Assembly (NCBI GenBank): GCA_024637395.1
Contig: JAGXFG010000004.1
Span: 23,836-87,835 of the forward strand
DNA from: Burkholderiaceae bacterium
Lineage (GTDB): Bacteria; Pseudomonadota; Gammaproteobacteria; Burkholderiales; Burkholderiaceae_E
Length of the DNA: 64,000 bases
Direction of reading: 5' to 3'
A model generated the notes under the pieces. It was not told where the DNA came from. It did not search any database and saw nothing but the letters and a program-made list of their open reading frames with translations. Positions 35,626-46,365 of this stretch are shown piece after piece. The translations under genes were made by a program, and so were the position numbers. Position 1 is the first letter of the stretch. Each line of letters starts with the position of its first letter.

Positions 35626-35639
35626 GCTGATCGATCAGC
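35626..35639. promoter_or_regulatory. 14-bp perfect palindrome upstream of the MFS gene
   Basis: GCTGATCGATCAGC lies between tRNA-Cys and the MFS start, 34 nt before the ATG. It could be an operator for the MFS/Yej block or an RNA hairpin. No regulator gene is present nearby. Confidence 0.4.
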
Positions 35640-35668
35640 CTGCGACCGAACGCGGCGCAATCGGGGTT

Positions 35669-35742
35669 TGGAGGCGGGGGTCGGAATCGAACCGGCGTTG
35701 ACGGCTTTGCAGGCCGCTGCATGACCACTCTGCCACCCCGCC
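35669..35742 (-). tRNA. cysT: tRNA-Cys (anticodon GCA)
   Basis: 74-nt cloverleaf with encoded CCA. Acceptor GGCGGGG pairs with CCCCGCC; anticodon loop CTGCAAA gives GCA; T-arm GCCGG-TTCGATT-CCGAC (one mismatch-tolerant pair); discriminator U, the main cysteine identity element. Second tRNA behind pgsA, as in the E. coli glyW-cysT-leuZ cluster. Confidence 0.96.
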
Positions 35743-35779
35743 TCGGGGCACGCGCCGTGCGTGTGCCGCCCGGCGCGAG

Positions 35780-35805
35780 AAAAAAAAGGGAAGCGCGTGC
35801 TCCCC
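35780..35805 (-). terminator. intrinsic terminator between tRNA-Gly and tRNA-Cys
   Basis: On the minus strand GGGGAGC-ACGC-GCTTCCC forms a 7-bp stem (one G-T pair) followed directly by eight T residues. This is a canonical Rho-independent terminator starting 11 nt after the tRNA-Gly 3' end. tRNA-Cys downstream must rely on readthrough or on a promoter I cannot see. Confidence 0.82.
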
Positions 35806-35815
35806 TTCGAAATAC

Positions 35816-35891
35816 TGGAGCGGGAAACGAGTCTCGAACTCGCGACCTCAACCTTGGCAAGGTTGCGCTCTACCAACTGAGCTATTCCCGC
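35816..35891 (-). tRNA. glyW: tRNA-Gly (anticodon GCC)
   Basis: 76-nt cloverleaf with encoded CCA. Acceptor GCGGGAA pairs with TTCCCGC; D-arm AGCTCAGTTGGTAGAGC; anticodon loop TTGCCAA gives GCC; T-arm TCGCGAGTTCGAGACTCG; discriminator U. First tRNA downstream of pgsA. Confidence 0.97.
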
Positions 35892-35908
35892 GCTGCGTGA
35901 AGCCAGAA

Positions 35909-35936
35909 ATTATAGCGCGGCGCCAAATCGTGTCAA
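35909..35936 (-). promoter_or_regulatory. sigma70 promoter of tRNA-Gly
   Basis: Minus strand TTGACA, 16-bp spacer, TATAAT: both hexamers are perfect consensus. The start point would fall about 10 nt before the tRNA-Gly 5' end, as expected for a stable RNA gene. Lies in the pgsA-tRNA gap. Confidence 0.88.
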
Positions 35937-35962
35937 CTTGAACGATCATTGGTCACCGCCGA

Positions 35963-36520
35963 TCACGAGGAGCGGATGGTCGGCCAGGCGCAGCGCAGGT
36001 AATAGAACATCGACCAGATCGTGAGCAGCGTCGCCACCCATATCAGCCAGGTTCCCACCACTGCGCAGTCAATTCCCAGCAGGCGGTCGTAATAAAGCAG
36101 CATCGGGATCGCCACCAGTTGCGCCGCGGTCTTGAACTTGCCGAGCTTGTGAACCGCGACGCTGCTCAGCTGGCCCAGTTCAGCCATCCATTCGCGCAAG
36201 GCCGAGATCGTGATCTCGCGACCAATGATCACCAGTGCGATCAGGGCGTCGGTCCGGCCGAGTTGGACCAGCATCACCAGCGCCGCCGCCACCAGCAGCT
36301 TGTCCGCCACCGGGTCGAGGAAGGCGCCGAAGGCGGTGCTCTCGCCCATTCGGCGCGCGAGATAGCCGTCAAGCCAATCGGTGAGCGCCGCCACGATGAA
36401 GATGGTGGTCGCGGTGATGTTCTGCACCGAGGGTGACAGGGGCAGGTAGTAGACGGCCACCAGCAACGGAATCGCCCCGATTCGCGCCACAGTCAGGACG
36501 GTGGGAAGATTCAGTCGCAT
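35963..36520 (-). CDS. pgsA: CDP-diacylglycerol--glycerol-3-phosphate 3-phosphatidyltransferase
   Basis: Makes phosphatidylglycerol phosphate, the committed step to PG and cardiolipin, in the inner membrane. 185 residues with about 5 TM helices. The complete CDP-alcohol phosphotransferase signature is visible: Asp48, Asp51-Gly52, Ala55-Arg56, Gly65, Asp69, Asp73. ATG 36520 gives the usual MRLNLPTVLTVARI N-terminus; it lacks a strong ribosome site and an extension to 36568 is less likely. Follows uvrC by 44 nt, the conserved uvrC-pgsA-tRNA arrangement of proteobacteria. Confidence 0.95.
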   Translation of the reverse strand: MRLNLPTVLTVARIGAIPLLVAVYYLPLSPSVQNITATTIFIVAALTDWLDGYLARRMGESTAFGAFLDPVADKLLVAAALVMLVQLGRTDALIALVIIGREITISALREWMAELGQLSSVAVHKLGKFKTAAQLVAIPMLLYYDRLLGIDCAVVGTWLIWVATLLTIWSMFYYLRCAWPTIRSS

Positions 36521-36564
36521 CTGTTGTCCACATGTACCTCGCCCAATGACCGGCATTGACCCGC

Positions 36565-38505
36565 TCAATGCAGACGGCGATAGATTTCCTGAGCCAGCGC
36601 CGGCGAAATTCCCTCCACGGCGGCCAGATCATCGACACCTGCCGCCATGATGCCACGCATCCCGCCAAAACGCGCAAACAAGCGCTGGCGCCGCCGCGGG
36701 CCGATGCCATCGATATCCTCGAGACGCGAAGTGTTGCGGGTCTTGGCGCGCCGCGCCCTCATGCCGGTAATCGCGAAACGATGGGCTTCGTCGCGGATCT
36801 GGGCGATCAGCATCAGAGCCGCTGAATCCCGCCCCAGCGCCAGCGGTTCGCGGCCGTCGGCAAAGATCAGGGTTTCCAGTCCCACCCGGCGCTCAGGCCC
36901 CTTCGCGACTCCCACGATCCGCGAGAGCTCGAGGCCAAGTTGCTCGAACACCGCGCGGGCCGTTGAGACCTGGCCAACTCCGCCGTCGATCAGCACGACA
37001 TCGGGAAGCCTGCTTTCCGTCCCTTCAGACCCTTGCTCGTGGGCGTCGCGGTAGCGCCGTTCCAGGGTCTGGCGCAGCGCGGCGTAATCGTCGCCGGGGG
37101 TAATGCCGGCGATATTGAACCGTCGGAATTGCCGCGGCTGAAGCGCATGATCTTGGTAAACGACGCAAGAAGCCTGGGTTGCCTCGCCCGAGGTATGGCT
37201 GACGTCGAAGCATTCCACCCGCAACCGCGCCAGGGCGTCAGCGACATCGTCACCACCGTCCAGTTCCAGTCGGAGAGTCTCGGCCAGCGCCCGGGTGCGC
37301 GCCTGATGCGATCCCTCCTCTGCCACTGACCTGGCCAGCGCTATGGCCGCATTGTCGCGGGCCAGTTCCAGCCAGCGGCGCCTGGTGCCGTGCGGCTCTG
37401 CCACCCACTGCAAATCCTGTCCGGAACGTTCCTGCAGCAGCTGCACCACGGCCGGGCTGGGCGCGGCCAGTTCCGCGACGATCAGCGCCGGCAGCGGATT
37501 GGCCTCGTAATGCTGCAACAGGAACGCCTCCAGCAATTCGCCGTGAACCGCGGCCTTGTCGTCTTCGCCCTCCAGCCACGCCCCCGCCGGGAAGAACGCC
37601 TTGTCGCCCAGATGGCGCCCGCCCCGCACCATCGCCAGGTTCACGCAGACTCGTCCGCCCTGCACCGCCAGCGCGATGATGTCGGCCTCGGCATCGCCCG
37701 CGGCCTCCATGCTCTGCTGGTGCATCACCTTGGCGATCGCGCTCAGCCGGTCGCGCAGCTTGGCCGCCTCCTCGAAGCGCAACTCCGCCGAAGCCGCGTG
37801 CATCGCCGCCTCGATATCGCGCATCAATTCGAGGTGCCCGCCGCGCAGGAAGCGCACCGCCGAGGCGACATCGCGCGCGTATTCGGCCGCGCTGATCAGC
37901 CCGACGCAGGGGCCGCTGCAGCGCCCGATCTGGTGCAACAGGCAGGGTCGCGAGCGGTTCGCAAAGACTGAATCGGCGCAGGTGCGCAGCTGAAAGGTGC
38001 GTTCGATCAGTTGCACCGTCTCGCGCACCGCCCAGCCGCTCGGGTAAGGCCCGAAGTACTGGTTGCCAGGCTCGGGGGCGCCGCGGTACGAAGAGATCCG
38101 GGGCATGGCGTGGCCGGAGATCTTCAGGAACGGATATGACTTGTCGTCCCGGAAAACGATGTTGTAGCGTGGATGGCCGGTCTTGATGAGATTGTTTTCG
38201 AGCAGCAGCGCCTCCGCCTCGGAGCGGGTGATGCTGGTTTCGATACGCTGGATCTGGGACACCATTCGCGCGATCCGCGGCCCAAGTCCGCTCTGGCGAA
38301 AGTACGACGACACCCTGCGCCTCAGGTCGGTAGCCTTGCCCACGTAGAGCAACTCGCCGCCGGCGCCGATCATCCGGTAGATTCCAGGCAGGTGCGGCAG
38401 GCCTTTCAGGAATGCGGCGAGGTCAAAATCGCTGCTTGGGGCAGCCGCCGTCGGTGGCGCCGGTTCCGGGCGCGATTCCCCGCGCTGCTTGCCCGGGCCG
38501 GCCAC
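36565..38505 (-). CDS. uvrC: UvrABC system protein C (excinuclease subunit)
   Basis: Makes both incisions around DNA lesions recognised by UvrAB. About 646 residues: GIY-YIG nuclease domain near residues 25-105 ([20 protein letters not shown]), UvrB-interacting UVR motif near 210-245, RNase H-like 5' nuclease domain ([12 protein letters not shown] type, VLIDGGVGQ) and C-terminal tandem helix-hairpin-helix ([25 protein letters not shown]). No ATG fits the N-terminus; GTG 38505, preceded by AGG at 9 nt and just after the nagZ stop, is the best start. The frame stays open into nagZ, but that part is not UvrC-like. Confidence 0.94.
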   Translation of the reverse strand: MAGPGKQRGESRPEPAPPTAAAPSSDFDLAAFLKGLPHLPGIYRMIGAGGELLYVGKATDLRRRVSSYFRQSGLGPRIARMVSQIQRIETSITRSEAEALLLENNLIKTGHPRYNIVFRDDKSYPFLKISGHAMPRISSYRGAPEPGNQYFGPYPSGWAVRETVQLIERTFQLRTCADSVFANRSRPCLLHQIGRCSGPCVGLISAAEYARDVASAVRFLRGGHLELMRDIEAAMHAASAELRFEEAAKLRDRLSAIAKVMHQQSMEAAGDAEADIIALAVQGGRVCVNLAMVRGGRHLGDKAFFPAGAWLEGEDDKAAVHGELLEAFLLQHYEANPLPALIVAELAAPSPAVVQLLQERSGQDLQWVAEPHGTRRRWLELARDNAAIALARSVAEEGSHQARTRALAETLRLELDGGDDVADALARLRVECFDVSHTSGEATQASCVVYQDHALQPRQFRRFNIAGITPGDDYAALRQTLERRYRDAHEQGSEGTESRLPDVVLIDGGVGQVSTARAVFEQLGLELSRIVGVAKGPERRVGLETLIFADGREPLALGRDSAALMLIAQIRDEAHRFAITGMRARRAKTRNTSRLEDIDGIGPRRRQRLFARFGGMRGIMAAGVDDLAAVEGISPALAQEIYRRLH

Positions 38506-38525
38506 TGCTGTTTGCCTCGACCGAC

Positions 38526-39479
38526 TCAGCGCGCGCGCAGCGCTTCGAGCCGGGCGGCGAAACCCCGCGGAGCGCGCCAGCGCAAGCCCGCGAGCAGCTC
38601 GTCGGCGAGTTGCGGCTGATTGCATACCAGCACCAGGTCGCAACCGGCCGCGAGTGCCGCCCGCCCACGCGCCAGCATGTCACCTGCCAGAGCTGCCGCT
38701 GCCATCGTCAGATCATCGGAGATGACCACACCACGAAACCCGAGGCGTTCTCGCAGCACCTGCTGCAGCCAGATACGGGAGAAGCCGGCCGGCGCATCGT
38801 CGACCTGGGGATAGACCACGTGCGCCGGCATCACCGCTGCCAGGGCGTCGCCGAGCCAGCCGTAGGGGGCGGCGTCGCGCCCGACTATGGTCTCGAGCCC
38901 TCGCTCGTCAATCGGCACCTCGTGGTGCGAGTCAGCCCGCGCATAGCCATGACCAGGGAAATGCTTCCCGCAGTTGGCCATGCCGCTCAAGAGCAGCCCG
39001 TGGTTGAGGCAGCGCGTGAGCAGCGCCACGACCCGAGGATCGTGATGGAATGCCCGGTCACCAATGACGCTTGACGCCCCGTAGTCAAGGTCGAGAACCG
39101 GGGTGAAGCTCATATCCACCCCGACCGCACGCAATTCCCGCCCGATCGTCTGGCCAACCTCAGTGGCCTGGCGGCACGCAGCCAGGGGATCCAGATCCCA
39201 TTGTTCGCCCAGCGTCCGCATCGGCTCGATGGCCGTAAACCCCTTGCGGAAACGCTGTACCCGACCGCCTTCGTGATCGACGAAGATCAGCAGTTGCGGG
39301 TCCCGAACGCCCCGAATCTCGCGGCAGAGCGCGCTTACCTGGCGCCGGGAACTGAAGTTGCGCGCAAAGAGGACCACGCCGCCAACCAGCGGGTGGGCCA
39401 GACGGCGCCGGTCCTCATCGCCCAGCCTGGTCCCGGCCACGTCGACCACTACCGGCCCCAACCCTGCGCTTCGCTTCAT
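38526..39479 (-). CDS. nagZ: beta-N-acetylhexosaminidase
   Basis: Glycoside hydrolase family 3, single domain, 317 residues; cleaves GlcNAc from anhydro-muropeptides in cytosolic peptidoglycan recycling. Motifs: [23 protein letters not shown], the active-site loop [20 protein letters not shown] with the catalytic His/Asp pair, and [11 protein letters not shown] with the nucleophile Asp. Starts at ATG 39479, overlapping the acpS stop by 4 nt. Transcribed with acpS-pdxJ. Confidence 0.95.
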   Translation of the reverse strand: MKRSAGLGPVVVDVAGTRLGDEDRRRLAHPLVGGVVLFARNFSSRRQVSALCREIRGVRDPQLLIFVDHEGGRVQRFRKGFTAIEPMRTLGEQWDLDPLAACRQATEVGQTIGRELRAVGVDMSFTPVLDLDYGASSVIGDRAFHHDPRVVALLTRCLNHGLLLSGMANCGKHFPGHGYARADSHHEVPIDERGLETIVGRDAAPYGWLGDALAAVMPAHVVYPQVDDAPAGFSRIWLQQVLRERLGFRGVVISDDLTMAAAALAGDMLARGRAALAAGCDLVLVCNQPQLADELLAGLRWRAPRGFAARLEALRAR

Positions 39480-39889
39480 GACGGATCCTCGCTGGTTTCG
39501 AGCACTGCGAAAGCAACCGCGCTGTCGATTTCATCCGACAGTGAAATATGCGCGCGCAAGCCATGCTCCTGGAGATAGGTCGCGAGCGCATTGCGGGCCA
39601 CCGCCACCGGGCGACCGCGCCGGTCATTGAGCACCTGCAGAGACAGCAGGCTCATCGGGGCCCGCAGCCCCAGACCCAATGCCTTCGAGAAAGCTTCCTT
39701 GGCTGCGAAACGCTTGGCGAGGTAGCGCGCGGCGTACGATGGCCCATGCTCGCCGCGCTGGTGGCGGCGCTCGAATTCGCGCAACTCGTCGGGTCCGAGA
39801 ACGCGCCGCGCGAAACGCCGGCCCCAGCGGGTGAGCAGCGACTCGATCCGGGCGATGCGCACGATATCAGTGCCAATCCCGTAGATCAC
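39476..39889 (-). CDS. acpS: holo-[acyl-carrier-protein] synthase
   Basis: Attaches 4'-phosphopantetheine from CoA to the Ser of ACP. 137 residues, N-terminus MIYGIGTDIVRIARIE with metal ligand Asp8 and a second motif RFAAKEAFSKALG carrying the catalytic Glu. Overlaps pdxJ and nagZ by 4 nt each (ATGA), so the three genes are coupled. Its substrate, acpP, is encoded 10 kb upstream in the same block. Confidence 0.96.
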   Translation of the reverse strand: MIYGIGTDIVRIARIESLLTRWGRRFARRVLGPDELREFERRHQRGEHGPSYAARYLAKRFAAKEAFSKALGLGLRAPMSLLSLQVLNDRRGRPVAVARNALATYLQEHGLRAHISLSDEIDSAVAFAVLETSEDPS

Positions 39890-40635
39890 CGCGCGCTGCC
39901 CTCGCGCATAAGCCGCTTCATCTCGCGCACCGCCTCGCGCAGACCCACGAACAGCGACCGGGCAACAATCGCGTGACCAATGTGCAGCTCCCGCACGCCG
40001 GCGATCGACGCCACGGGCTGGACGTTGAAGTAGTTCAGGGCATGACCGGCATTGAAACGCATCCCCAGTTCACCGATCGCCCTCCCCGCCGCCCGGATCC
40101 GTTCGAGTTCGGCGACCACTGCCGGGCTCTCGCTATCGCGTCCCAGCGCCCGAAACGCGTGGGCGTAGGGGCCAGTGTGGATCTCACAGACCCGGGCGCC
40201 GATCCGCGCCGCGGCCTCGACCTGCGCCAGGTCGGCGTCGATGAAGACGCTGGTGACGATCCCGGCATCGGCGAGCTGGGCAATTGCTGCTCGCAGCGCC
40301 CCCTCCTGCGCCACGATGTCGAGCCCGCCTTCGGTGGTGACTTCCTGCCGCCCCTCGGGCACCAGCATCGCCATCTCGGGGCGCAGGCTGATGGCGATTC
40401 CGATCATCTCGGCGGTCGCGGCCATCTCGAGATTGAGTTTGATCTGGGTGAGGTCGCGCAGCCGGCGCACGTCCTCGTCCTGGATGTGGCGCCGATCCTC
40501 GCGCAGGTGCACCGTGATACCGTCGGCGCCGCCCAGATGGGCCTCGACCGCGGCCCAGATCGGGTCGGGCTCGTAGGTTGCCCGCGCCTGCCGCACCGTG
40601 GCGACGTGGTCGATATTTACACCTAGCTCGATCAT
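39886..40635 (-). CDS. pdxJ: pyridoxine 5'-phosphate synthase
   Basis: Condenses 1-deoxyxylulose 5-phosphate with 3-amino-2-oxopropyl phosphate to pyridoxine phosphate in vitamin B6 synthesis. 249 residues, TIM barrel. Motifs: LGVNIDHVATVRQAR at the N-terminus, GADGITVHLREDRRHI (catalytic His and Glu), TEGGLDIVAQ and LGMRFNAGHALNYFN. ATG 40635 gives the conserved MIELGVNIDH start; an upstream in-frame ATG would add 11 non-conserved residues. Order recO-pdxJ-acpS is standard. Confidence 0.96.
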   Translation of the reverse strand: MIELGVNIDHVATVRQARATYEPDPIWAAVEAHLGGADGITVHLREDRRHIQDEDVRRLRDLTQIKLNLEMAATAEMIGIAISLRPEMAMLVPEGRQEVTTEGGLDIVAQEGALRAAIAQLADAGIVTSVFIDADLAQVEAAARIGARVCEIHTGPYAHAFRALGRDSESPAVVAELERIRAAGRAIGELGMRFNAGHALNYFNVQPVASIAGVRELHIGHAIVARSLFVGLREAVREMKRLMREGSAR

Positions 40636-40682
40636 TGTTTCACCACTCGCGCTGTTGGCACCGCTCACCGGCGCCAGGGAAA

Positions 40683-41402
40683 TCAGAGATTCTGCAGGTC
40701 GATCAGGATCTGGCGACTCTTCAAGACCCCGCCATCGAGGTGATGGCCGACGATCGAACGCATCAGGTATTTTGCCTCGTGACGGCTGCGTTGCGCGCTA
40801 TAGCACCCGGCGCCAATGTCGCGCAGGGTGCTGCCGTGCACCAGCCCCGTCGCTCCGGCGTCGGCGGCAACCGGCGCAAAGCCGGCCCCCGGCTGCCAGG
40901 CGTAGCGTCGCGCGTCCTCGATCGGGCGCTGGGCCGTATCGCAGGACAAGTCCGGCGCGTAGCCGGTTTCGCGCAGTAGCGTCCACTCGAAACGTCTCAG
41001 CGTCTCGTCGAAGGCGCTGCCGCCCGCCATCTCCCGCAGGGCCTGGCCATAGGCGTCGAACAGACCCGGATGAGCATCCTCGCGGGCCAGCAGCTTGATC
41101 AGCAGTTCGTTGAGATAGAAGGCACACAACAGCCCTTCGCCGCGCGGGGTGTCGACTCCTCCCACCCATTCGATCCCGGTCAGGGTCCGCAATTCGCCCC
41201 GCCCCGAGTAGGACAGTGCCAGCGGCTGGAACTGGAGCAGCACCGAGCGCAATGCCGAGCGTGGCCGGCGGGCGCCCTTGGCCACGGCCGCTACCCGGCC
41301 GTAGTCACGGGTGAACAGGTCCACCACCAGGCTGCTCTCGCTGTACGGGGTCGCATGCAGCAGGTAGCCGAGGGCACCGCTGATCCGGGAAGAAGCCGCC
41401 AT
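40683..41402 (-). CDS. recO: DNA repair protein RecO
   Basis: Recombination mediator that loads RecA on SSB-coated DNA with RecR and anneals strands. 239 residues from ATG 41402: N-terminal OB fold (GYLLHATPYSESSLVVDLFTRDYGRVAAVAKGARRP), helical central part and a C-terminal region with a single early Cys rather than a full zinc site, as in many proteobacteria. The ATG lies 8 nt behind the era stop. The frame remains open upstream within era but has no similarity there. Confidence 0.93.
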   Translation of the reverse strand: MAASSRISGALGYLLHATPYSESSLVVDLFTRDYGRVAAVAKGARRPRSALRSVLLQFQPLALSYSGRGELRTLTGIEWVGGVDTPRGEGLLCAFYLNELLIKLLAREDAHPGLFDAYGQALREMAGGSAFDETLRRFEWTLLRETGYAPDLSCDTAQRPIEDARRYAWQPGAGFAPVAADAGATGLVHGSTLRDIGAGCYSAQRSRHEAKYLMRSIVGHHLDGGVLKSRQILIDLQNL

Positions 41403-41410
41403 CGCTGCCG

Positions 41411-42337
41411 CTACTCGTAACCGTAGGAGCGCAGACTCTGTTCGCTGGCAGCCCAGCCCGCCCTGACCTTGACGAATACCTCCAGGTACACGCGCTTGCC
41501 GAGCATCTTCTCGAGATCGACCCGGGCTTCGCTGGCGATGCGCTTGATTCGGATGCCGCCCTTGCCCAGCACAATGGCCTTCTGGCCCTCGCGTGCCACC
41601 AGGATGACCGCAAATATCCGGCACAGCCCGCTCGACTCCTCATACTTCTCGATCGCCACGGTGCTTTCGTAGGGCAGTTCATCGCCCAGGAGCCTGAACA
41701 CCTTCTCGCGAATCAACTCGGCCGCCAGGAAACGTTCGCTGCGATCAGTGAACTCGTCCTCGGCGTAAACCGCCGGCGCCACCGGCAGGCGTGCGGCGCA
41801 CTGCGCCAGCAGCACATCGACCTGTTTGCCGGTCTTGGCGCTGATTGGCACGATTTCCGCGTAACGCCCGGTGGCGCCCAGGCGTTCGGCGATCGCGAAC
41901 AGCTTCGCCCGGTCGCTGACGGTGTCGATCTTGTTGATGGCCAGGATCAGCGGCGTCGATTCGGGCACCAGCTTGGCGACCCATTCGTCACCCGCAGTCC
42001 AGCCCGCCGCATCGCAAACCATCACCACCACGTCGGCGTCGATCGCCACCTGCGCCGCAGTGCGGTTGAGCACCCTGTTCATGGCTCCACCGGTGCGAGT
42101 CTGGTAGCCAGGGCTATCGAGCAGCAACAACTGCGCCCCCGGGCTGTTGACCACTCCGGTTATACGGTGCCTGGTGGTCTGCGGTCGCGACGAGGTGATC
42201 GAGAGTTTCTGTCCGACCAGATAGTTCAGCAAGGTCGACTTGCCGACGTTCGGGCGTCCAATAATCGCCACGTAGCCGCAGCGAAAATCGTTGGCCGCGG
42301 CGCTCCCCGTTTCGGCTCCTGGCAACTCGTTCATCAT
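41411..42337 (-). CDS. era: GTPase Era
   Basis: Essential Ras-like GTPase binding the 3' end of 16S rRNA during 30S assembly. 308 residues: G1 GRPNVGKS at 27-34, G2 TTRHRITGV, G3 DSPGYQ, G4 NKID; the C-terminal KH domain has IVLGKGGIRIKRIASEAR. Start ATG 42337 shares one base with the rnc stop (TGATG); a second ATG follows at once. rnc-era-recO is one of the most conserved bacterial gene orders. Confidence 0.97.
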   Translation of the reverse strand: MMNELPGAETGSAAANDFRCGYVAIIGRPNVGKSTLLNYLVGQKLSITSSRPQTTRHRITGVVNSPGAQLLLLDSPGYQTRTGGAMNRVLNRTAAQVAIDADVVVMVCDAAGWTAGDEWVAKLVPESTPLILAINKIDTVSDRAKLFAIAERLGATGRYAEIVPISAKTGKQVDVLLAQCAARLPVAPAVYAEDEFTDRSERFLAAELIREKVFRLLGDELPYESTVAIEKYEESSGLCRIFAVILVAREGQKAIVLGKGGIRIKRIASEARVDLEKMLGKRVYLEVFVKVRAGWAASEQSLRSYGYE

Positions 42338-43170
42338 CAGCCCTTGCTAATCTCGTTGGCGTTACCGCTCGCCGCAGTTGCGACCTCGGGCGCGTCCTCC
42401 GGGCCTGCCGGCGGCACGGCGGCGGCGGCCTGGCGCCGACCCCTGCGCCGCGCGGCTGGGGCAGCCTCCAGGGTCTTCAAAGCCTCAAGCGCCCGCTTGG
42501 CGGCCTCCTGCTCCGCAGCCCTTCTCGAACCTCCCTGACCCTGCACCCGGATCGACAGTTTCGGGATCGAGCACTCGAGTTCGAACAACTGATTGTGGGC
42601 GGCGCCACGGGTCGCAACCACGGTGTACACCGGCAACGGCAATTTCTTGCCCTGCAATGATTCCTGGAGCAGCGTCTTGGCGTCCTTGCCGAGGGTTTTC
42701 GGGTCGAGGTCGAGGAGCACAGGCGAGTAGAGCGTGCGCAAGGCGCTGCGCGCGGCGTCGAATCCCCCATCGAGATAGATCGCCCCGACCAGAGCCTCGA
42801 ATGCGTCAGCCAGGATCGACGGTCGGCGGAATCCGCCGCTCTTGCGCTCGCCTTCTCCGAGCCGCAGGTGCTGGCTCAGTTCCAGCCGCTGCGCGACCTC
42901 GAACAACGCTTGCTGGCGCACCAGATTGGCGCGCACCCGCGACAGGTCGCCCTCGTCGAGCTTGGCGAAATGCTCGTAGAGCAACGCCGCCACGGCGCAG
43001 TTGAGGACCGAATCGCCGAGGAACTCGAGACGCTCGTTGTTGGGCTGGCCGAAGCTGCGGTGAGTCAGTGCCTGGCCCAACAACTCCTGGTCGGCAAAGC
43101 GGTAACCGAGTTTGTCCTGCACCAGTTCAAGATTCATTGCGGGCCCGCCGCCGGATTCGGCCTGCGGCAC
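42337..43170 (-). CDS. rnc: ribonuclease III
   Basis: Double-strand-specific endonuclease processing rRNA and mRNA. About 277 residues: nuclease domain with [17 protein letters not shown] (catalytic acidic residues) and [18 protein letters not shown], then a dsRNA-binding domain ending [15 protein letters not shown] basic, alanine/proline-rich tail of about 45 residues ([14 protein letters not shown]...) follows, beyond the E. coli length of 226. Start uncertain: GTG 43170 follows AGGAGG at 5 nt; ATG 43137 gives the more typical [15 protein letters not shown]-terminus. Overlaps era by one base. Confidence 0.95.
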   Translation of the reverse strand: MPQAESGGGPAMNLELVQDKLGYRFADQELLGQALTHRSFGQPNNERLEFLGDSVLNCAVAALLYEHFAKLDEGDLSRVRANLVRQQALFEVAQRLELSQHLRLGEGERKSGGFRRPSILADAFEALVGAIYLDGGFDAARSALRTLYSPVLLDLDPKTLGKDAKTLLQESLQGKKLPLPVYTVVATRGAAHNQLFELECSIPKLSIRVQGQGGSRRAAEQEAAKRALEALKTLEAAPAARRRGRRQAAAAVPPAGPEDAPEVATAASGNANEISKG

Positions 43171-43179
43171 GTCCACCTC

Positions 43180-43557
43180 CTAGCGTCGACCGGAGTCGCC
43201 CTGGAAGTCGAACAGCAGGGTCATCGGGCCGACCATGTGGATTCGCCGCTCATAGCTAAACGAGATCAGGGGTTCGTTCTGGGTCTTGCCGATGATCAGG
43301 TCGCGACCCCTTATCGTCTCGATATCCTCGATTGCCGCAGAGCGGTCGAAAGCCCTCTGGATCTCGATGGCACTGTCGGTGCCCTCGGTGGCGATCTTGT
43401 TGACGGCCTGCTTGATCGCCATGTATTCGATCAGCGCCGGGGCCGATTTCAGTGCCGTGCCGCCAATGACAACGACCAGCGCCAGGATCACCAGGACGCT
43501 GAGAAAACCGAGCCCACGCTGTGCCTTGCCACTAGCCACGAGTCTGTCAAAGCTCAT
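43180..43557 (-). CDS. DUF4845 single-pass membrane protein
   Basis: 125-residue protein with one N-terminal TM segment (GFLSVLVILALVVVIGGTAL) and a soluble C-terminal part. This small DUF4845 protein is regularly found between lepB and rnc in beta- and gammaproteobacteria; its function is unknown. The TM with preceding short basic stretch and 'GFL' resembles type IV pilin-like N-termini, but no prepilin cleavage site is clear. ATG 43557 has GGGAGG 5 nt upstream and overlaps the lepB stop by 4 nt. The stop is 9 nt before the preferred rnc start. Confidence 0.85.
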   Translation of the reverse strand: MSFDRLVASGKAQRGLGFLSVLVILALVVVIGGTALKSAPALIEYMAIKQAVNKIATEGTDSAIEIQRAFDRSAAIEDIETIRGRDLIIGKTQNEPLISFSYERRIHMVGPMTLLFDFQGDSGRR

Positions 43558-44446
43558 CGAAACCTCCCAATCCGGCTCAGGTCGCCGAAGTTCATCCACA
43601 CCAAGAAAGCCTTGCCGACCAGGTTTTGCTCGGGAACAAACCCCCAAAACCGCGAATCGAGGCTGTTCTCGCGATTGTCGCCCATCATGAAATAGTGCCC
43701 GGGCGGGACCTTGCAAACCACTCCGTCACTTCCGTAACGGCAATTCTCCATGAAACGGAACCTATCCATGGGTGCGATGAAAGACGGTTTTTCCAATTCT
43801 GTCAATATCTTATGGTCGACAGTTCCCAAAGTCTCTGAATATTGCGCAGAGTAACTCAGCCGGTCCGAATCGTAAAATTCACCCGCCGGCACCAGTACAA
43901 CCTCGGTGCCATTGATGCTCAGGTGCTTGTTGATATACGAGACCGTGTCCCCCGGCAGCCCCACCACCCGCTTGATGTAGTCGACCGATGGGTCGCGCGG
44001 GAACCGGAACACCACCACGTCGCCCCGCTCAGGCTCGCTGACCTCGATCACCTTCTGGTTCACAACCGGCAAGCGCACCCCGTAGATGTACTTGTTGACC
44101 AGGATCAGGTCACCGATCCGCAGCGTCGGGATCATCGATCCGGAAGGGATCTTGAATGGCTCGTACAGGAAGGAGCGCAGGAAGAAGACCACCAGGATCA
44201 CAGGGAACAGACCCGCCGTGTATTCCACCCAGACCGGCTGGCTGGTGTATTTTTCGCGCAGCGCGATTCGTTCGACCGTGACGGCAGCCTCGCCCTGGGC
44301 AATGCGCAAGTCCGGCGCCGTCGTGCGGTCGAACTCGGCCAGTGCCGCAGCGGCCGCGCGCAGGCGCTGCGGGCGCAGCCAGAGCCGCTCGAGCAGCCAC
44401 GCCACGAAGGTAATCACAAGCACTACAAAAAGGATCAGCGCAAAGT

Positions 44447-44450
<4 letters not shown>
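43554..44450 (-). CDS. lepB: signal peptidase I
   Basis: Cleaves signal peptides of Sec and Tat substrates at the outer face of the inner membrane. 298 residues: two TM helices (about 3-22 and 78-95) joined by a cytosolic loop; catalytic Ser105 in [10 protein letters not shown] and Lys159 in [12 protein letters not shown]; box [19 protein letters not shown]. Starts at ATG 44450 overlapping lepA by 4 nt. The lepA-lepB pairing is classical. Confidence 0.97.
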
Positions 44451-46240
<1,790 letters not shown>

Positions 46241-46303
46241 GGGGCCTGAGCCTCGGGGTTGCGGGAGCGCGCGAAGCGGGACGCAACCGTTATCAAATGC
46301 AAG

Positions 46304-46323
46304 CGCGCCGGAAGCCCGGCGCG
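46304..46323. terminator. stem-loop between the protease gene and lepA
   Basis: CGCGCCGG-AAGC-CCGGCGCG, a perfect 8-bp GC-rich stem with a 4-nt loop. On the minus strand it is followed by CTTGCATTTGATAA, only weakly T-rich. Could be a partial terminator or processing hairpin that separates degP from lepA expression. Confidence 0.45.
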
Positions 46324-46365
46324 ACCCTGCATTCTACCGGATCGGCCCCCGTCCCGGGGTCCGCC

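Noticed and set aside
43180..43557. DUF4845 protein as a type IV pilin-like protein
   Set aside because: It has a short basic N-terminus and a TM segment, but no clear prepilin peptidase site with Glu5; the lepB-rnc context fits the DUF4845 family better.
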